Assembly: GCA_015493495.1 (NCBI GenBank)
Contig: WGDB01000047.1
Coordinates: forward strand, 1 to 41,593
Direction of reading: 5' to 3'
Length of the DNA: 41,593 nt
From: Helicobacteraceae bacterium
GTDB lineage: Bacteria; Campylobacterota; Campylobacteria; Campylobacterales; Sulfurimonadaceae
Shown here: positions 33,157-41,442 of the stretch, one piece after another
Layout of the letters: each line of letters begins with the position of its first letter
Position numbering within the stretch: the first letter of the stretch is position 1
Position numbers and translations under genes: made by a program
The notes under the pieces: model-generated
The model's input: the letters and a program-made list of their open reading frames with translations, nothing else
Told to the model about the DNA's origin: nothing
The model's database searches: none

Positions 33157-33779
33157 TAGAGATCATCAACTCATCTTTTGTGACATCAGCACCAAACGTA
33201 GCTGCTGCTCCAGAAAATGAATACCTAAACGAAGTAGTCTTTATGGCGCGTTCTAATGTCGGAAAAAGTTCTTTGCTAAATGCATTGAGTGGTAGAAAAA
33301 GTCTTGCTAAAGTCTCTTCAACACCAGGAAAGACAAGGCTCATCAATTTTTTTGATGTGACCATGATAGACAGAGACAACGATCAGAGGCTAGAAGCGAT
33401 TTTTGTGGATCTCCCCGGTTTTGGTTATGCAAAGGTCTCTAAGTCGATTAAGTCAGATTGGGAGAAGAACCTAACTGATTTTATTGCCCAACGCAAACAG
33501 ATCAAGATCTTTATGCACCTCATAGACTGTCGTCATCCCAACTTGGCAATCGATTATTCAGTCTCAGACTACCTGGATCAGGTGTGTAGAGAAGACCAAG
33601 TGATCATTCGGGTCTTTACCAAGATCGACAAACTCAACCAAAAAGAGCAGGGCAAGCTTTTACGTGACCACCCTGGTGCTATTTTGATCTCCAGTGCTAA
33701 GAAAAAAGGAACAAACAAGCTTGTAGCCCTCATTCATGATATTTTAAACGAAGACAGAGAAGACGAGAATGACTCTTAG
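33153..33779 (+). CDS. engB: Ribosome biogenesis GTPase EngB (YsxC/YihA)
   Basis: A protein of 208 residues that binds GTP and acts late in large-subunit assembly; also essential for division in several bacteria. G1 is ARSNVGKSSLLNAL, G2 is TPGKTRLINFF, G3 is DLPGFGYA, G4 is TKID and G5 is SSAKKKG, all in order. It begins at an ATG overlapping the lptA stop by four bases and overlaps the following acetyltransferase gene by 11 bases. Confidence 0.95.
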   Translation: MIEIINSSFVTSAPNVAAAPENEYLNEVVFMARSNVGKSSLLNALSGRKSLAKVSSTPGKTRLINFFDVTMIDRDNDQRLEAIFVDLPGFGYAKVSKSIKSDWEKNLTDFIAQRKQIKIFMHLIDCRHPNLAIDYSVSDYLDQVCREDQVIIRVFTKIDKLNQKEQGKLLRDHPGAILISSAKKKGTNKLVALIHDILNEDREDENDS

Positions 33780-34230
33780 CTTTCGTAAGGCTACACTTCT
33801 TGACATCCCTGCGATGCAGACCTTAGTCGAACCAGAAGTTGTAAGCGGTGTTATCTTAAAACGTGACAATGATGAAGTCGCTACCAACATCCGCTCATAC
33901 CAACTGGCTTTTTATAAAGAGAAACTGGTCGGATTTTGTGCCTTGCATATCCATACAACTACCTTGGCAGAAGTTCGTTCTCTGATCGTTGATGATAGTG
34001 CAAGAGGTAGCGGTATAGGTTCAGAGCTTATTCGGTTAGCTCTTAAAGAGGCCAAGGAACTTGGTCTTAAAGAAGTTCTTTCCCTTACGTATCAACAGGC
34101 ATTTTTTGAACATTTAGATTTCAAAGAGATTCCCAAAGAGTCTCTTCCTGAACATAAGATATGGGCTGACTGTATCAACTGTAAACATTTTCCAATATGC
34201 AACGAAGTATCACTTATCCATTCTATATAA
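33769..34230 (+). CDS. argA: Short ArgA-type amino-acid N-acetyltransferase
   Basis: It probably makes N-acetylglutamate, the first step of arginine synthesis. The protein of 153 residues has a GNAT acetyl-CoA loop (RGSGIGSELIRLAL) preceded by EVRSLIVDD, and the distinctive C-terminal tail KIWADCINCKHFPIC with three Cys that marks the short ArgA group. E. coli ArgA is much longer because it carries an inactive kinase domain. It overlaps engB upstream and the MreD-like gene downstream by 34 bases. No other arg gene is close. Confidence 0.78.
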   Translation: MTLSFRKATLLDIPAMQTLVEPEVVSGVILKRDNDEVATNIRSYQLAFYKEKLVGFCALHIHTTTLAEVRSLIVDDSARGSGIGSELIRLALKEAKELGLKEVLSLTYQQAFFEHLDFKEIPKESLPEHKIWADCINCKHFPICNEVSLIHSI

Positions 34231-34649
34231 AAGCCTTTATGCTTTTAGTGCTTTATCTCATTTATGAGAGTTTGAGCACGATATACCTCTTTTTACCACC
34301 ACTTTTTGGAGTTCTCTTTTTCTATTTCATCCGTGCATTGGACAAACAAGACCTCTCACTGCTCTTTTTAGTGGTGATATTAGCCCTGATCTATGAGGCG
34401 GACAAAGGGTATCTTTTTTTAAGTTCTTTGGTCTTTTTCTCCTTTACCTACAAGTTTATTTTACCCAAACTTCATCAGATGATAGAGTGTACGCGCTGTA
34501 TGCACTTTATCTATATCGTTTTAGCGTACATTGGTTTTTGGATTTTTTCATTGCTGCTGCAGCAGATGTTCGTCTTAGAATTTGCCAGTATAAACTTCTA
34601 TGTCATCTGGTATATACTTTTTGAGTTTCTCTTGGTTGGTCTGTTATGA
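34197..34649 (+). CDS. Small integral membrane protein, MreD-like by position
   Basis: A very hydrophobic protein of 150 residues with about five membrane helices. It sits directly upstream of mrdA (PBP2), where MreD is found in many bacteria, and has the same size and topology as MreD (about 160 residues, five to six helices). The sequence itself is too diverged for me to recognise, so the MreD role is inferred. The start at ATG 34197 overlaps the argA gene by 34 bases; a second ATG at 34239 would reduce this overlap. The stop overlaps the mrdA ATG by four bases. Confidence 0.65.
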   Translation: MQRSITYPFYIKAFMLLVLYLIYESLSTIYLFLPPLFGVLFFYFIRALDKQDLSLLFLVVILALIYEADKGYLFLSSLVFFSFTYKFILPKLHQMIECTRCMHFIYIVLAYIGFWIFSLLLQQMFVLEFASINFYVIWYILFEFLLVGLL

Positions 34650-36433
34650 GACTAAAATTACTCATCTCTTTTTTCTTTTTGATCTGGATTTCACTGTTGG
34701 TTCGTGTCTTTTACCTTTCGGTACAGTCAAACAACTACTACTCCAAACTCTCCTCACATAATACCATTAAGACCAAGAAGATAGCGCCGATCCGTGGTGA
34801 GATCCATGACCGGAACAACCTGCCAATAGCCATCAACAAACTTGGTTTCTCCATCCAACTTTTACCTCACCTAAAACACAAAGGTGACAACAGTGAACTG
34901 GACATTGCCATAAGAGATCTGGTACATAACCTCCCTGATCTCAACGCCACAAAGATCAAAAAACGTTACCTTCGTAATGACTCCTACTATAACCACAATG
35001 ACATCAGAGTAGTGGACTTCGTCTCTTACAAAAAGATCATGCCGGTCTACTCACCACTACACTTAAACGATAACATCTTAGTCATACCCGCCCCTAAACG
35101 CTACTACCCGTATAGCGACTTAGCTGCCCACATCATTGGCTATGTTGCCAAAGCAAACAAAAAAGATGTCGAACGCGATGAACTGGCCAAGCTTATTGGA
35201 TCTACTGGTAAAAGTGGTATAGAGAAGTACTATAACAGCTACTTAGAAGGTGTTGCTGGTCAACGTAAGATCAAGGTAAGTGCGCAAAACGAAGTGATCA
35301 AAGAGCTTAGTTATCTCAAAGCCATAGAGAACCGTGATATTACACTTACTCTTGATATGCGGTTACAAAAATATATTAGCGAACAGTTCAAAGCACGCGC
35401 CGGTGCTGTTATAGTCATGAGTGTGGATGGTGAGATTCTGGCTGCTGCCAGTTTTCCTGAGTATGATCTAAACTCCTTTGTATCGGGTATCTCCTCTAAG
35501 CAGTGGAAAGCGCTTATAGAGAGTATCGACACCCCTTTTACCAACAAGATAATTAACGGACTCTATCCACCAGGATCTACCATTAAGACAGGTTTGGGTC
35601 TGGTCTATCTAAGTTCAGGTATCTCTCAGTGGTGGACTACCAACTGTACCGGTACAATGAAGCTGGGTAAACGTAACTTTCGCTGTTGGAAACACTCGGG
35701 TCATGGTAAAACTGACATACGAAAAGCCATTCGTGAGAGTTGTGATGACTATTTCTATAAAGGGAGTCTAAAAGTCGGTATTGCTGATATGAGTTTTGGT
35801 CTGAAGCGTTTTGGTCTGGGCAGTAAAACGGGTGTAGATCTTCCTAACGAGTTTATTGGTACCGTGCCAAGTCGTGAATGGAAACGTAAACGTTTTAACC
35901 AGCCTTGGTACATCGGTGAGACCCTTAACACTTCTATTGGGCAAGGGGACTTCTTGACGACTCCTTTGCAGATCGCTCAGTTTACTGCACTAATGGCTAC
36001 AGGTCGTCTTGTCAAACCACACCTCGCCAAAAGTATTGACGGTGAAGAGGTGATGCCTGAGTTTGAAGACGTTTTAACCCCTTCACAGCATAAAAAACTG
36101 CCTATTATCCAACAAGCTATGCGTCAGGTATGTCAGCACTCCAAAGGAACAGCAGTACACTTTATGCATGCCAAAATACCAGTTGCAGGTAAAACCGGAA
36201 CGGCACAGGTCATTGGGATCTCTCAAGAGATCAAGCAGCGTATTAACGAAAGAGACATGCGCTATTACACCCGCTCACATGCATGGTTTACGACCTATGC
36301 ACCAGCACGAGATCCACAGTACATCGTCACTGTATTGGTCGAACATGGTGGTCATGGTGGCGCTGCAGCAGGTGGTATGGTCTCAAACATCTATAATAAA
36401 CTCTTAGAGTTTGGATATATAAAAAAGAAGTAG
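34646..36433 (+). CDS. mrdA: Penicillin-binding protein 2, peptidoglycan D,D-transpeptidase
   Basis: The elongasome transpeptidase, 595 residues. An N-terminal anchor helix (residues 3-24) is followed by the PBP dimerisation domain (IAPIRGEIHDRN) and the transpeptidase domain. The nucleophile Ser311 lies in GSTIK (S-x-x-K), the S-x-N position is SCD (E. coli PBP2 also has Asp there), and KTGTAQ is the third motif. It completes the lpt-cell wall operon and is followed by a tetranucleotide repeat that runs into a hairpin. Its start overlaps the preceding membrane gene. Confidence 0.95.
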   Translation: MRLKLLISFFFLIWISLLVRVFYLSVQSNNYYSKLSSHNTIKTKKIAPIRGEIHDRNNLPIAINKLGFSIQLLPHLKHKGDNSELDIAIRDLVHNLPDLNATKIKKRYLRNDSYYNHNDIRVVDFVSYKKIMPVYSPLHLNDNILVIPAPKRYYPYSDLAAHIIGYVAKANKKDVERDELAKLIGSTGKSGIEKYYNSYLEGVAGQRKIKVSAQNEVIKELSYLKAIENRDITLTLDMRLQKYISEQFKARAGAVIVMSVDGEILAAASFPEYDLNSFVSGISSKQWKALIESIDTPFTNKIINGLYPPGSTIKTGLGLVYLSSGISQWWTTNCTGTMKLGKRNFRCWKHSGHGKTDIRKAIRESCDDYFYKGSLKVGIADMSFGLKRFGLGSKTGVDLPNEFIGTVPSREWKRKRFNQPWYIGETLNTSIGQGDFLTTPLQIAQFTALMATGRLVKPHLAKSIDGEEVMPEFEDVLTPSQHKKLPIIQQAMRQVCQHSKGTAVHFMHAKIPVAGKTGTAQVIGISQEIKQRINERDMRYYTRSHAWFTTYAPARDPQYIVTVLVEHGGHGGAAAGGMVSNIYNKLLEFGYIKKK

Positions 36434-36445
36434 GATAGAACGAGT

Positions 36446-36481
36446 GAATGGATGGATAGATAGATAGACAGACAGACCGAT
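36446..36481 (+). repeat. Imperfect tetranucleotide tract after mrdA
   Basis: Nine imperfect four-base units run GAAT, GGAT x2, AGAT x2, AGAC x3, CGAT, starting 13 bases after the mrdA stop. The AGAC part forms the left arm of the hairpin at 36469-36492. Such tracts can change length by slipped-strand mispairing, but this one lies outside coding sequence. Confidence 0.7.
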
Positions 36482-36492
36482 CAGTCTGTCTG
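36469..36492. terminator. Hairpin between convergent mrdA and cytochrome genes
   Basis: CAGACAGAC (36469-36477) pairs with GTCTGTCTG (36484-36492) around a six-base loop. In the plus direction TATTTTTT follows eight bases later, already in the convergent gene's last codons. It lies 35 bases after the mrdA stop and could terminate both transcripts. Confidence 0.5.
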
Positions 36493-36499
36493 CGAAGGG

Positions 36500-36781
36500 C
36501 TATTTTTTAAGTTTGTAGTGTGTCTCATTAAGGTAAGTCGCTACATCATGTGTATCTTCATCAAACCAACCAGCATCTGTGTTAAGTTGACATCCTTGAA
36601 CGCGTCCCTCTAGCTGGTGAAAGTTTTTGACCTTCTTTGAGTTGTCAAAATCTTCACTGTTGTGACACTCCATACATTTTGCTTCTTCAAAAAGCTCTTT
36701 TCCCTCTTCAGCACCTGCAAATGCAGCTGTTGAAAAAAATAGTGTTGCAGCCAAGAGTGTGGCTTTTGTCATTTTTATCAT
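36500..36781 (-). CDS. Small periplasmic c-type cytochrome
   Basis: A protein of 93 residues with a signal peptide (ATLLAATLFFSTAAFA) and one heme-binding site CMECH at residues 36-40 in a cytochrome c-like fold of about 70 residues. No Met follows the heme site in the mature protein, so the sixth heme ligand is not the usual Met; a His (FHQL or THDV) is a candidate. An extra Cys lies in QGCQL. The ending GWFDEDTHDVATYLNETHYKLKK fits a family of small Campylobacterota cytochromes. It is transcribed alone, against mrdA, and may shuttle electrons in the periplasm. Confidence 0.85.
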   Translation of the reverse strand: MIKMTKATLLAATLFFSTAAFAGAEEGKELFEEAKCMECHNSEDFDNSKKVKNFHQLEGRVQGCQLNTDAGWFDEDTHDVATYLNETHYKLKK

Positions 36782-36872
36782 GAACGCTCCTTATGGTTAT
36801 AGGCAATCTGCCTTTTTATGAGGATAGTATACCATGTAATATTGAGGCTTTGGTAAAAAAAAGAAGAGAAAT

Positions 36873-36896
36873 AATGTCCATTTCAAGATGGACATT
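36873..36896 (-). terminator. Rho-independent terminator after the Na+/Ca2+ exchanger
   Basis: AATGTCCAT and ATGGACATT form a 9-bp stem with a six-base loop. It lies 19 bases past the exchanger stop on the minus strand, and TTTCTCTTCTTTTTTTTACC follows in that direction. Confidence 0.65.
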
Positions 36897-36914
36897 TAAG
36901 GACACCTTGAGTTG

Positions 36915-37841
36915 TTAAGCAGCAATAACCGCGTTATGGATAAATAGGGCAAGGATCATTAACAAAAAGAGTGCACCCGCTTTGTTGTAAAGTTTATTTG
37001 CAAGAATCAAAAAGAGCGCAACAGAAGCTGCGATCATGATGTAGATGTCAAAAGAGGCAGCACCACTCATACTCAGCGGGTTGATCATAGAAGCGCCACC
37101 AAGGACCATAGAGAAGTTAGCGACGTTGGAACCGATGATGTTACCGACACTCATGTCGGCATTGCCCTTTTTTATAGCTACAAGAGAGACAACCAACTCT
37201 GGTAAAGAGGTTCCTAATGCGATCAAAAAGAGACCAATGATCCACTCACTCACCTCAAACATACGTGCGATGTTACTACCGCTTTCAACCACATAGTTTG
37301 CACCGATGATTGTTAAAATGAAGCCAGCACCAAGCATCACAACACTTTTTCCCCAGTTAAACTTCTCTTTTTCCAGATCTTCATCGATCTCAAACTCATC
37401 AGCGGAGGTCGTGAACAAAAAGAAGAGATAGGCTGCCATCATCAGCAAAAAGAGCAGTCCATCAAAACGTGATATCTCACCATCGAGTGTCATTAAGATA
37501 AACATCAAGGGAGGCATAATGATCCAAGCACTATCGAGTCGGAAAAGGTCGCGTTCAGGTGTCATCTTTTTAGCGATTAAAAAGACGATGCCCAGTACCA
37601 GGGTAATGTTAAAAGTAACCGAACCGATAACATTGGCAATAGCCATCTCACTTTTGTTGTCCGCACTTGCCATCATAGAAGCAGCCATCTCTGGAAGAGA
37701 GGTTCCCAGACCTATCAGTGTCGCACCAATCACAAAATGCGGTATGTTAAAGTGCAGGGCAATACGCTCTGAGTCTCTAATAATAAAGTCAGCTCCAAAT
37801 ATAAGTGCAGCCATTGCGGCGATAAATATTACAAAATCCAT
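36915..37841 (-). CDS. Calcium/sodium antiporter, CaCA family (YrbG-like)
   Basis: An inner-membrane exchanger of 308 residues with ten predicted helices arranged as two inverted repeats. Each repeat has the alpha motif: GLGTSLPEMAASMMAS with GNVIGSVTFN in the first half, and ALGTSLPELVVSLVAI with GNIIGSNVANF in the second. These residues bind Na+ and Ca2+. A short acidic cytoplasmic loop near residues 148-160 separates the halves. It lies one base after ybeY, so the two are probably one transcript with the preceding unknown gene. It is followed by a hairpin terminator. Confidence 0.92.
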   Translation of the reverse strand: MDFVIFIAAMAALIFGADFIIRDSERIALHFNIPHFVIGATLIGLGTSLPEMAASMMASADNKSEMAIANVIGSVTFNITLVLGIVFLIAKKMTPERDLFRLDSAWIIMPPLMFILMTLDGEISRFDGLLFLLMMAAYLFFLFTTSADEFEIDEDLEKEKFNWGKSVVMLGAGFILTIIGANYVVESGSNIARMFEVSEWIIGLFLIALGTSLPELVVSLVAIKKGNADMSVGNIIGSNVANFSMVLGGASMINPLSMSGAASFDIYIMIAASVALFLILANKLYNKAGALFLLMILALFIHNAVIAA

Positions 37842-37842
37842 C

Positions 37843-38265
37843 TTATTCCTTAGTCGTTCTAATAATCAGGCTCTCTGGAAGTCCAAAGGCCTCGAGCACC
37901 TCATGCTCTTTTTGACGCATCTCACCACTGTCAACTTCATGGTCATATCCAAGTATATGGAGCATACCATGTATAAAAAGGAGGGCGCGTTCATCTTCCA
38001 AGCTATGTTCAAATGTCTCTGAGCCATGTTTGACAAATCCTTCAGAGATCACGATGCTGCCAAGCGGTGCACCCGGCATCTCCATCATCGGAAAGCTCAA
38101 CACATCTGTTGATTTAGCTATCTGACGCGTCTCTTCATTGATCTCTGCCATCTCAAGATCATCGGTTAAGATCAGTTCTATATCTTTGTCACTGAGACTT
38201 GCAGCGATACGTTCGAGTAGTGTTATGTCTACATTTACTTCTGTTCTATTGTCTAGTTCAATCAT
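37843..38265 (-). CDS. ybeY: Endoribonuclease YbeY
   Basis: A metal-dependent RNase for 16S rRNA maturation and ribosome quality control, 140 residues. The zinc motif H-G-x-L-H-x-x-G-Y-D-H is complete: His99, His103 and His109 in HGMLHILGYDH. VLSFPMMEMPGAPLGSIVIS, the strand region ahead of it, is also conserved. The gene lies between the exchanger (one base away) and a gene of unknown function 17 bases upstream. Confidence 0.94.
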   Translation of the reverse strand: MIELDNRTEVNVDITLLERIAASLSDKDIELILTDDLEMAEINEETRQIAKSTDVLSFPMMEMPGAPLGSIVISEGFVKHGSETFEHSLEDERALLFIHGMLHILGYDHEVDSGEMRQKEHEVLEAFGLPESLIIRTTKE

Positions 38266-38282
38266 ACACGTATTTTAGCGTA

Positions 38283-38696
38283 TTAGGCTTCATCTTCTGA
38301 CTTTTTGTAACGCACATCAAACTCACGTTCACCCATACGGGCAATCCCCTGAGCCTCTGTCGCAGAGCGTTTGGAGCCATCATTGAGTAGGGCAACGATA
38401 CGCCAGTAGTATTTGGCTTCGGCACTGGCGATGTTGGTTATAAAAGCTTGATTCATCAAAAAGCGGTCACCAACTTTTAGGTCTTCGAAGGCTTCGATGA
38501 TCTCGTTTTTGATGAGCTCGTCTATCCCGTTGCCAAGCGGCAGATTCTGCGCACGTACCATCATCATCTCGTCATACTCTTGAACCGGCATCACCTGGTT
38601 GTTTTCGTCTGGTGTTAAGACCATGTTCATAAAGATGTCTTTGGCGCTGTTTTCTAGGGTGAAAAGCTTTGTGTTGGTAAAAACTGAAAGTCTCAT
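38283..38696 (-). CDS. Conserved hypothetical protein (137 aa)
   Basis: A soluble protein of 137 residues. It starts MRLSVFTNTKLFTLEN, has a Met-rich segment (EYDEMMMVRAQNLPLG) near residue 41, a predicted helix IKNEIIEAFEDLKVG, and a strand pair AKYYWRIVALLNDG. A charged C-terminus follows. No catalytic motif, signal or membrane helix is evident and I do not recognise the family. It is upstream of ybeY by 17 bases and probably in its transcript. Its start is preceded by GAGAG. Confidence 0.65.
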   Translation of the reverse strand: MRLSVFTNTKLFTLENSAKDIFMNMVLTPDENNQVMPVQEYDEMMMVRAQNLPLGNGIDELIKNEIIEAFEDLKVGDRFLMNQAFITNIASAEAKYYWRIVALLNDGSKRSATEAQGIARMGEREFDVRYKKSEDEA

Positions 38697-38991
38697 GGTT
38701 CTCTCTTAATTATTGATAATGAAAGGGTACAAAAACAAGCTTAAGGTGTGGAATATTTATTTTTGATTTAAAACTATATCAACAAAGAATAATAAGCCTA
38801 TAAGTATCCTTTCTTTTTCACTCTTGGAATCAACGACTTTAGTCTTGGCTGTCACTGGGTAGAAGTAAACTTTTATTCCTTGTCTCCATAAGAATAACAA
38901 TATTAAGATGTAGTTAAATGATTACAACGAATATTACTATAATGTGTTTTTGTCACACATACAACTCATACTCTTATGTTACAATCACTCT
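38697..38991. other. Non-coding region between divergent genes
   Basis: About 295 bases with no credible ORF on either strand. The right end holds a good -10 element, TATAAT at 38938-38943, with a weak TTAAAT at 38914-38919 18 bases earlier, which can serve the downstream Tat-signal gene. The middle is AT-rich without an obvious hairpin or repeat. The left end must hold the promoter for the 137-residue gene, but no clear pair was found. Confidence 0.5.
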
Positions 38992-39504
38992 ATGATAAAC
39001 AGAAGAGATTTTTTTCAATACAGTGGAATGGTCGGTGTTGCTGTTCTTGTGGGAGTTGCAGCTAAAAAGTATGCACAGAGCAATAACCCAAGTACAGAGA
39101 CCTATAAGATCATAGAAGCGCTCATAGACCATATGTTTGCAGACAGTGATGGTTACGTCACCTCACAACTCAACGTTGTTGGCTATTTTAAGGGTGTTTT
39201 GAACGACACACGTATCAGCATCGATCAACGTCACTACCTTATAAACGGTACAGTCTGGCTTGATGAGACCGCTGAGGAGGAGTATGACAAATCTTTTCTA
39301 AAACTGACTCATGATGAAAAAGAGAGACTTCTTAAAAAGATCTCGATGCTTCGTTGGGGAGACAGTTGGCTTTATAAGGTTATGGGCTACTATTTCGAGA
39401 CGGCATTTTCTGACCCTATCTATGGTGGAAATATCAATGGAGTAGGCTGGAAATGGCTTGCCTATGAACCGGGATTTCCACGACCAAACGAGGTAGCTAT
39501 ATGA
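38992..39504 (+). CDS. Gluconate 2-dehydrogenase subunit 3-like protein with Tat signal
   Basis: A protein of 170 residues. The twin-arginine signal NRRDFFQYSG lies at residues 3-12, followed by a hydrophobic stretch. The mature part, with DPIYGGNINGVGWKWL and YEPGFPRP at the end, matches the gluconate 2-dehydrogenase subunit 3 family (gamma subunit). In related FAD-dependent dehydrogenases this subunit carries its flavoprotein partner through the Tat system. The frame is open to a GTG at 38944, but the ATG at 38992 places the Tat motif at the N-terminus. The stop overlaps the GMC gene start by four bases. No clear ribosome-binding site is visible. Confidence 0.85.
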   Translation: MINRRDFFQYSGMVGVAVLVGVAAKKYAQSNNPSTETYKIIEALIDHMFADSDGYVTSQLNVVGYFKGVLNDTRISIDQRHYLINGTVWLDETAEEEYDKSFLKLTHDEKERLLKKISMLRWGDSWLYKVMGYYFETAFSDPIYGGNINGVGWKWLAYEPGFPRPNEVAI

Positions 39505-41171
39505 CAACAAAAGCAGACATCTGCATTATCGGCAGTGGAGCTGGGGGCGCACCTGTTGCCTATACTCTGGCAAAAGCAGGCTACAAAGTAGTCGTTTTGG
39601 AAAAAGGGTCACTCTATGATGAACGTGACTTTAAAAAAGATGAGATCGCAGTCTCGAGGCGTTCTCTCTTTACCCCTGACCTTAAAGATGAGTTTCATAT
39701 GGTAGAGACCTTGGATGAAGAGGGCAAGATCACTAAAGAGGGTGGTTGGAACTTCTGGAACGGCTCTATGGTGGGTGGTTCGTCAAACCTGATGAGTGGT
39801 TATTTTCACCGTATGAAACCTAACGACTTCAAATTATACTCTGCTTTTGGTGACGTGGAAGGTGCCAATGTTGTTGACTGGCCTATAGACTACGAGACGA
39901 TGGAGCCATACTACACCAAGGTAGAAGAGGTAGTGGGTGTCTCTGGAAAGATGGTAGAACACCCATTCAGAGAGAAACGCTCTACTGCAGATTTCCCTTA
40001 TCCTCCAACATGGGAGCATCCCATCGCCAAGTGGATCGATGACTCTTGCAGTAAGCTCGGTTACTTCGCCATGCCAACCCCTCGCGCTATCATCCCTTAC
40101 GATGCATTGGATCGTCGCGGATGTTCCTACTCCAACCTATGCGGCAGTTATGGCTGTGCTACCGGCGCGAAAAGTCATGCCAAGTCAGCCCTTTTGGACA
40201 AGGCAGTTTGTACAAACAACTGTACTATCATCGCTGATGCTTTTGTTTACAAAATAGAGAGTGAAAAAACAGAGGCGACTGCTATACACTATTATGACAA
40301 AGATGGCTCCTCACACACTGTACAGGCCAAGATCTATATTCTAGCAGCACAGGCTATAGAGAGTTCTCGACTCCTGCTTAACTCCAAAAATAGCCATTTT
40401 CCAAATGGCTTGGCAAACAGCAGTGGTGAAGTAGGTAAAAACCTTATCTTTTCTGCCGGAGGAAGTGGCAGTGGCAGACTCGACTTTAAAAACCTCACCC
40501 AGGAGCAGCAAGACTCCCTTCTGTTACATGGCGCCTTTGTCAACCGCTCTCTGCAGGACTGGTATGAGTACAATAAGGATGGTAAGCCCTACAAGGGTGG
40601 AACTATAGACTTTTTGTTTGAACACGCCAACGCTATACCAAGAGCCTTAGACCAAGTCTATGATATAAATGGAGACCTGCAGTGGGGCAAGACCCTTTCC
40701 AAAAATCTACATCACGCTTTTGAACGCTCTCGTGTCATCACCTTCGAGGTCTTTAACGACTGGATGCCAACTGACAACTGTTTTGTCACTGTTGACGAAG
40801 AGGAGAAAGACAAATGGGAGATCCCAGTTGGTAAGATCCGTCTCTATGGGCACCCTCAAGATCTAAAAGTCGGAAACCATCTTGCTCAAAAAGCGGTAGA
40901 GGTCTTAAAAGGGCTTGGCTGTGAAGATATCAGTTCAAACATCTCAGCCGCACCTCCACCCAACCTTGTAGCAGGAGGATGTCGCTTTGGAACAGACCCT
41001 AAACACTCTGTCTTAGATGTCAACTGTAAAACACACGACCTCAAAAACCTCTATGTCACTGACGCCAGTTTTATGCCTACAGGAGGCAGTGTCCCTTATA
41101 CTTGGACCATTTATGCTAACAGTTTCAGGGTAGCTGATAAGATTTTAGAAAGATTACAAAACAATGTTTAA
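39501..41171 (+). CDS. GMC family FAD-dependent dehydrogenase (gluconate/sugar dehydrogenase-like large subunit)
   Basis: A protein of 556 residues with the FAD-binding GSGAGGAP (residues 11-18), GSMVGGSSNLMSG and the C-terminal GMC_oxred_C domain (NLYVTDASFMPTGG). It has no signal peptide of its own, so export would depend on the Tat-bearing partner upstream. Cys208, Cys214 and Cys219 (C-x5-C-x4-C) recall the cysteine cluster near the Fe-S site of FAD-dependent glucose dehydrogenases. The usual H-x-x-G-x-x-R-x-G segment reads LVAGGCRFG, so the expected His is replaced by Leu. The substrate is unknown. No cytochrome subunit follows in this window. Confidence 0.88.
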   Translation: MTTKADICIIGSGAGGAPVAYTLAKAGYKVVVLEKGSLYDERDFKKDEIAVSRRSLFTPDLKDEFHMVETLDEEGKITKEGGWNFWNGSMVGGSSNLMSGYFHRMKPNDFKLYSAFGDVEGANVVDWPIDYETMEPYYTKVEEVVGVSGKMVEHPFREKRSTADFPYPPTWEHPIAKWIDDSCSKLGYFAMPTPRAIIPYDALDRRGCSYSNLCGSYGCATGAKSHAKSALLDKAVCTNNCTIIADAFVYKIESEKTEATAIHYYDKDGSSHTVQAKIYILAAQAIESSRLLLNSKNSHFPNGLANSSGEVGKNLIFSAGGSGSGRLDFKNLTQEQQDSLLLHGAFVNRSLQDWYEYNKDGKPYKGGTIDFLFEHANAIPRALDQVYDINGDLQWGKTLSKNLHHAFERSRVITFEVFNDWMPTDNCFVTVDEEEKDKWEIPVGKIRLYGHPQDLKVGNHLAQKAVEVLKGLGCEDISSNISAAPPPNLVAGGCRFGTDPKHSVLDVNCKTHDLKNLYVTDASFMPTGGSVPYTWTIYANSFRVADKILERLQNNV

Positions 41172-41442
41172 TGCCATTAAAAACAGAGCTAAAAAGATAG
41201 CCGAAGATACCAAAGAGGCTTTTTATGAGGGTCTCGATGAAACACCTACTCCACAAGAGGTCATGGAGGCTTTTAAGATCTTTGGTCTAAGTAAAGAGGC
41301 TTCACTCCAAGAGATAAAAAGCCAATTTAAAGCACTATCCAAGCTCTATCACCCCGACACAAAGAGCAATAGTGACTCAGAACAGTTCATGCGTATTAAA
41401 GAGGCTTATGATGTGTTAAAATTACATTATAAAAGTACTTAA
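41164..41442 (+). CDS. J-domain (DnaJ-like) protein
   Basis: A protein of 92 residues with a C-terminal J domain (about residues 30-90): FKIFGLSKEASLQEIKSQFKALSKLYHPDTKS, with the invariant HPD loop, then EQFMRIKEAYDVL. A 30-residue helical and acidic N-terminal extension precedes it. J domains stimulate Hsp70 ATPase. It overlaps the GMC gene by eight bases, so it belongs to the same operon and could assist folding of the dehydrogenase before Tat export. This is inferred from position only. Confidence 0.85.
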   Translation: MFNAIKNRAKKIAEDTKEAFYEGLDETPTPQEVMEAFKIFGLSKEASLQEIKSQFKALSKLYHPDTKSNSDSEQFMRIKEAYDVLKLHYKST

